Assembly (NCBI GenBank): GCA_018389105.1
Contig: JACATO010001552.1
Coordinates: 248,001 to 312,000 of the forward strand
Length of the DNA stretch: 64,000 nucleotides
Direction: 5' to 3'
DNA from: Nautilus pompilius
Taxonomy: Eukaryota; Mollusca; Cephalopoda; Nautilida; Nautilidae
Shown: positions 59,313-64,000 of the stretch, piece by piece
Position numbering within the stretch: position 1 is the stretch's first letter
Layout of the letters: each line of letters starts with the position of its first letter
Position numbers and translations under genes: made by a program
Notes under the pieces: model-generated
The model's input: only the letters and a program-made list of their open reading frames with translations
Told to the model about the DNA's origin: nothing
Databases searched by the model: none

Positions 59313-62300
59313 CTACACACTAATTATGGATATGCGGACAGGTTTTTTATCAAAAATCAAAGAGGTTATTTCAATAAAATATCCTGTTTCACATGATGAA
59401 AATAAAGTTGTTTTTTTTTTTAAATTTTAGATGTAGGGAACGTGTAACAATCACTTGTTTATATAAATCTGACTATATGCACTAATATATTTATTTATTT
59501 ATTTATTAAATGTGGAAAATCTAATTGGCGAGTGCACGGGTATGGCCGTCAGGGTATAAATTCAATTTTAAAAAGCATAATGAACAGGTTGAAAACCCCT
59601 GTTTTAACGGGTTATTTAACTGTAAGTTCAGTCGTTAAAAACGAAGTAAAGACGACTGAAAGCTTCTTGGTCAACAAACATACTTCTTCTCGGCTTCGCC
59701 GCTTCATTCAGGACATACGAACCGAGAATAAAAGCTCGCGCCAACAACGGAGACTCGTTGGTTAACATACGCATTTTGAGTGTTGTACGTTTTCTCCGAA
59801 CTCTAAGTACGCAGGGTTTAATCCACCTTCAGGTCTGTCTATATGGCCCCCTCATCATCCAGCGCCTCGAGTGGGTGGTTGAGGGGGGAATAAAAATACG
59901 GGACTGTTTTTGGTTCATTTGCACTGTTCTCAAGTACCGGTCTCTCGGGGGAAGTCTCAATATTTAATATTTTAAAATACCATTGATCGAGTGACCTGTA
60001 AGCTTGTGAAATTACAAAAAAAAACAACACAAATGAGCATACGAAATTTCGATTCAACTTTTAATGGAAAAAGAAAAAGAGGAATACTAAGATTAAACTA
60101 TTTTTTTTATTTAATTTTTTTAAAAAAAAAGAAGAAGAAAAAGAACAGAAAGAATAACGGAGTTTGGTTATGATTTAAAAATATTAAAAAAAAAAAGAAG
60201 AAGAAGAAAGATTTAAAGTGCAAAAAGCCTAGTGAAAGTAATCTAATTGCAAATATCTTCGTCCATTCGACGTGAAAAGGCAGGGGGAAAAAAACGCGCC
60301 GAAATGCTGAAAAGCGAGATCTTTGATTTTTTTCGCCCCCCCCCCCGGCCCCTTTTCCCTACAATGGTGATGAACAGCGTTTTAATTCGGGGACTTGATT
60401 TATTTCAGAATCCACTTTCCTCAATGTGCACAGCGGCCATACAGGCATGCAATTTATTTGAGTTTTTCCTCGGTAAAAGACTCAATTACGTTGATTTATC
60501 GTCCTTTCAAATCTGTCATTCGCAATATACGTTAACCGCGGTCAGAACTGTTTGGGATTTACTTTCACGCTTGGCCAATAAAAGTGACGAAAAGCGGCAG
60601 TGGTACCACACACACGCGCGCGCGCGCGCGATTGTGGCCGGTAACATATCGTCGTAAATCATATTTTATTTTCTTAACTCTGCCTCGCCAAAGAGCTCCT
60701 TCCCCCACCCACAACCACAACAAGAGAAACCATCTCTCCCTCCCCCCCCCAGTGGAACAATAAAATCCGAAAGCATTTGCATCCTGATAAGCAATCACAG
60801 GAACAGTGACAAGACACCCCCGCTATACCTAATAAGGCTTTTAAATCTAACCTCACAAGGTTCCTGCCAGTTCGGTTCTTTGAAAATGTATTCCTGTCTT
60901 TTTCTTCTCTTTTCTCTCTCTTCCTCCTTTCTAGCGCTGCAACGTTTTCCTCTGAAACGTGAGTGGGGGGGGGAAGTCCACAGATGCGGTGTCGGCTCTT
61001 CGTGTTGTCTTGAAGTCAGCGAACAGAAGAAGGAAAAACAAATCTGCATAAACTCTTTAAAACTACGGCGATGAGACTTTACGGCAAAAAAAAAAAAAAA
61101 ATTAATAAGCAATCACCCGGCTGTACGTAGCCTTCTGCTTCGAGAGTGGAGCGGGGGGGAATTTACAGGTGAGAAAGCGCTTTTTGGTCGGGATACGGGA
61201 ATTCTTCCCCTGTCTTCGCAGCGGTAAGGTCCGATCGGAACTAATCCACTTGCTAAAACGCGTTCTCGCTTATCTGAGCTACAGGATCGCACCGGAACCT
61301 CGTCCTAGAAATACCTGGAGGAAATCCTTTTGCGATCTCATTCCGTTACGTGAACTTGTGATCTTTGTAACCCGCTTCAACTGTTCCCACTAAAGAAGGC
61401 ACGGTAACAAACATTAACAGTTTACTTCTAAATCAGAAAGTTAAGAACTCTTAATTAATTAAGAGTTTTTGACATTTGTGGGGGATTCACTTATTCCTCT
61501 AATTTTATTTCCGGTTAAATATACCTGAGACCTGGGTACGTTATTGGCACGGTTTCATACTATAAAATGAATGGGGTGGGGGGGAATCATAGTTGTTAAT
61601 AGCGATAGTGTAACTCGTAAACAAAACATATTAATGAATAGTTCTTTTCTCTTTGGCGGCAGCAGGCATGCCGGTATGATATGTGCTCGGCGATTGGCTG
61701 CCTAACGTAAGATCTTGACTAATCTAAAGTATCATTGGCCAGCAGTGATAGTTAGACGGTGAACTCTTCTGTTCAGGACCTTCTGCAAAGCACAATGACT
61801 TCCTCGTGGCAACAGTTGGGTGCATATAGAATGGTAGCCAGTTATGGCCAATGGCGTATCTTATATCTGAAGTATAAATAAGTATTTAAGTGCGCACAGT
61901 AACAACTATGCGAGCAAATGGCTGTTAGGAAGTAAGTACATGGGGGAAAAAAACGAACTTATGTTAAAACTTCTATAAACAGCCTGGTTAGAATCTTTTT
62001 AGTTGCTAAATTAGACCCAAAGCACCTGATTCCAACCAGGTAAATAATTAATGTTTTCTTGTGCAGTAATTCTAATTCAACACTTTTCAATATCAAATTA
62101 TTATATGTATAATAGCTGGGGATTAGTTACCTGTTGACGAAAGTGTAAACGAGTAAAATGAATTTAAGCCCTCAGGTGTAACTGCTGAAAACGTCATCAA
62201 CCGGGCCACGAATCGCGATAGTCGATATCTCTTCGTCTTGGAAGGTGAGGACTTATACGTAAGCCGTAATATTCTTCGATCTCTTTGTATGGATTAAGCG

Positions 62301-64000
62301 AAAAAATTAGCATAAGCTTAAATGGCAAACGGTAGTAGCTCTTATACTTCAGGCCAGTGGAACGCCATCTCGCAGTTCAGAAGAAAATTGTTCAACTCTA
62401 AAAGGATTGTAAAAATGAGACGATAACTGTATAAAAGGTTATGAATTTTCCATGAAATGATTTAAACGGTGATGCTTCGAGCCTTTAAGGTCGGTGAAGG
62501 GTTACGTTGGACAAAACTCTTCTTATATTTAGTCAGCTTTGAAAGATCTAAGTTAGTGTTTCTACGTGGCATTTACATCGCGGTTACTCATTCGCATTTT
62601 GTACCCAAGTAAATGCCATGTAATGCTGTCTCCAGTTTCCCCTAAGGCGCTCGGTTAAGTACTGTCATAGGAAAGTTCACCTGGTATCAGTAAATGCTAA
62701 CAGAGTAACTTATTTAAAATGGTCTATTTCGCGAACTAGCGGAGGATGACGCACTTCTCTTATGTTTTGATTGTCCCTTTCCTGTGGCAAGCCATAACAC
62801 ACCTGAAATCGTTATATAAGTAGGGATCATCTGGGTGCCCGACAGCCGATATTTAAAGGTTGACATTTTTCGAATAGTTTGTTCGATGTTCGGTTCTTCG
62901 GACGGCCAGCGTCTTTAAGCTATCTATCGGCGTCGGTAGCAGCAGCTTGACGTCTGCAAGCCATTGGGGCAGAGCGAATATCAATAGGTCCAGCCGTCCT
63001 CCGCCGCCAGGAGCGGTTGCCCTAACCAACCTCGGGTAATGGACCTGCAAACGCTTGTACGAGATGGAAGGAAGCTACATGTCTGCACAGCCAAAGACGT
63101 TTATGATGCCGAGGCGTGTAACTCTTCGGGCTCCGAACGTTCTGTGTATTTGTGTGTGGAGACAGGAGTCTGGAGCATTCATTACTGATAGAAAACGATC
63201 CGCACACGTTTTGTCGGACCTAAAGGGGAGCCAGCGACGCCTCTACTGTCAGCACGCTGAATCTGCTCGCTTGGCGCCATGATGTTGCGGGTCTAGTGAT
63301 CATATTTCTCTCGACCATAAAACAGACGGTTAGTAAAACTTCGATCTTACAGATCGGCTGAGCGAGAGTAACAGTCCAGTCGGCCTCGCAGAGTCTTTTT
63401 GAAGGGCGTCACGCGCGCGACCAGCATCCCGACGGTACGTCCGCGTATGTAGCCCGTCCATTCGTCCCTGACAGAACCTACGTGCCCCGTCCGCGTGTTT
63501 AACTGAGCTCTGACAAATGGCTCTCGTTACAAGATCTCTCTCGAAAGAGCGCTACTACGCTAAGAATAACTGCGCGGATTTAATAGATTCATTTCTCACC
63601 CCTCCCCGTTTTCATTTTAAAAATACCCGTCCATCGAAGAGCGGAATGAATACTTTATCTCTCTTCTCAGAATGATGCTCTCGTGCAGGAATTGTCCTAC
63701 AGTCTGAGAATATCTTAAGAGGGCGAACAGTCAGCTTATCTATCGGTTCAGGTGCGTGTGAGAACACTGCCAAATATCCGATCAAGCTATTTCTTTGACT
63801 TATCTTTTCAGGAGGTCGCCAGTTTCACGGGAAATCATGTAGACTTGACCCTCAAGTAAAAAAAAAAAAAAAAGGTCAGAATGAGCAAAAGTGTTTGTCT
63901 TAAAACTGCTAATTCTACGTCCATGTGAATGTTTGTTGTCGAGAAGGCGTTGATCTTGGAGCGGCCTCGCGCCACTCGAGCCCAACTATTGGAGAGTTTA
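58150..64000. other. Unique sequence, no supported gene
   Basis: A (TG)n tract of about 40 bp lies at 59271-59312. A perfect 22-bp palindrome centred at 61456 has arms AACTCTTAATT. 60390-60660 is unique, balanced DNA with GTTGATTTAT and CCAATAAAA, which resemble PBX/HOX-type sites. Other CpG-rich patches lie at 62990-63500. Frames up to 136 codons (60247-60657) carry no known motif. No mobile-element protein was recognised. Confidence 0.35.
59271..59312. repeat. (TG)n microsatellite
   Basis: About 34 bp of TG repeat ending in GCGCGCGC. Confidence 0.9.

Overview
The window looks like non-coding, repeat-rich DNA from an animal genome. It is AT-rich, no open reading frame carries a recognisable host protein domain, and no bacterial operon structure is visible. 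Microsatellites are long and frequent (CT/GA, GT/CA, AAT/TTA). The interspersed repeats are typical metazoan ones: degraded Tc1/mariner transposases, a Tigger/pogo-like MITE, CR1-like LINE relics read through many stops and frameshifts, and tRNA-derived SINEs. This mixture suits an invertebrate. A lophotrochozoan such as a mollusc, perhaps a cephalopod, is my guess; the sequence does not prove it.

Layout. 0.4-1.0 kb is a 595-bp Tigger-like MITE with TA target duplications. 4.7-5.0 kb is a probable SINE relic. 6.56-7.41 kb is an internally deleted Tc1 element with both ends. 12.5-13.3 kb holds a minus-strand SINE beside a Tc1 transposase relic. 23.3-25.4 kb is a minus-strand CR1-like LINE relic with endonuclease, reverse-transcriptase and C-terminal signatures. 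30.6 kb has a tRNA-like SINE fragment. 31.5-32.5 kb is a plus-strand Tc1 relic of the same family as the 6.6-kb element. 37.45-39.07 kb is a full-length (1.6 kb) but decayed Tc1 element of a second family. 39.4-40.5 kb is a second LINE relic, split by a well-preserved SINE that has a perfect 13-bp target duplication. 41.5-41.8 kb is another fragment of the 37-kb Tc1 family. 56.8-58.15 kb contains two more Tc1 fragments.

The most unusual content is in 42-54 kb. Three minisatellite arrays (43.55-44.83, 51.0-51.5 and 53.83-54.0 kb) combine GA-repeats with the 8-bp palindrome TGACGTCA, the consensus cAMP-response element (CRE) bound by CREB/ATF/bZIP factors. About 33 perfect copies lie in the first array, where roughly one is expected by chance in the whole window. 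Arrays 1 and 3 share the same right boundary. Array 2 abuts a promoter-like patch (CRE, YY1-like and NRF1 motifs). I recognise no transposase or reverse transcriptase between 42 and 56 kb. CpG-bearing promoter-like and enhancer-like patches are scattered there, so this part may be a regulatory landscape of a gene outside the window; that is inference.

No protein-coding gene, rRNA gene, CRISPR array or bona fide tRNA gene can be supported. Short exons of an intron-rich gene cannot be excluded without transcript data.
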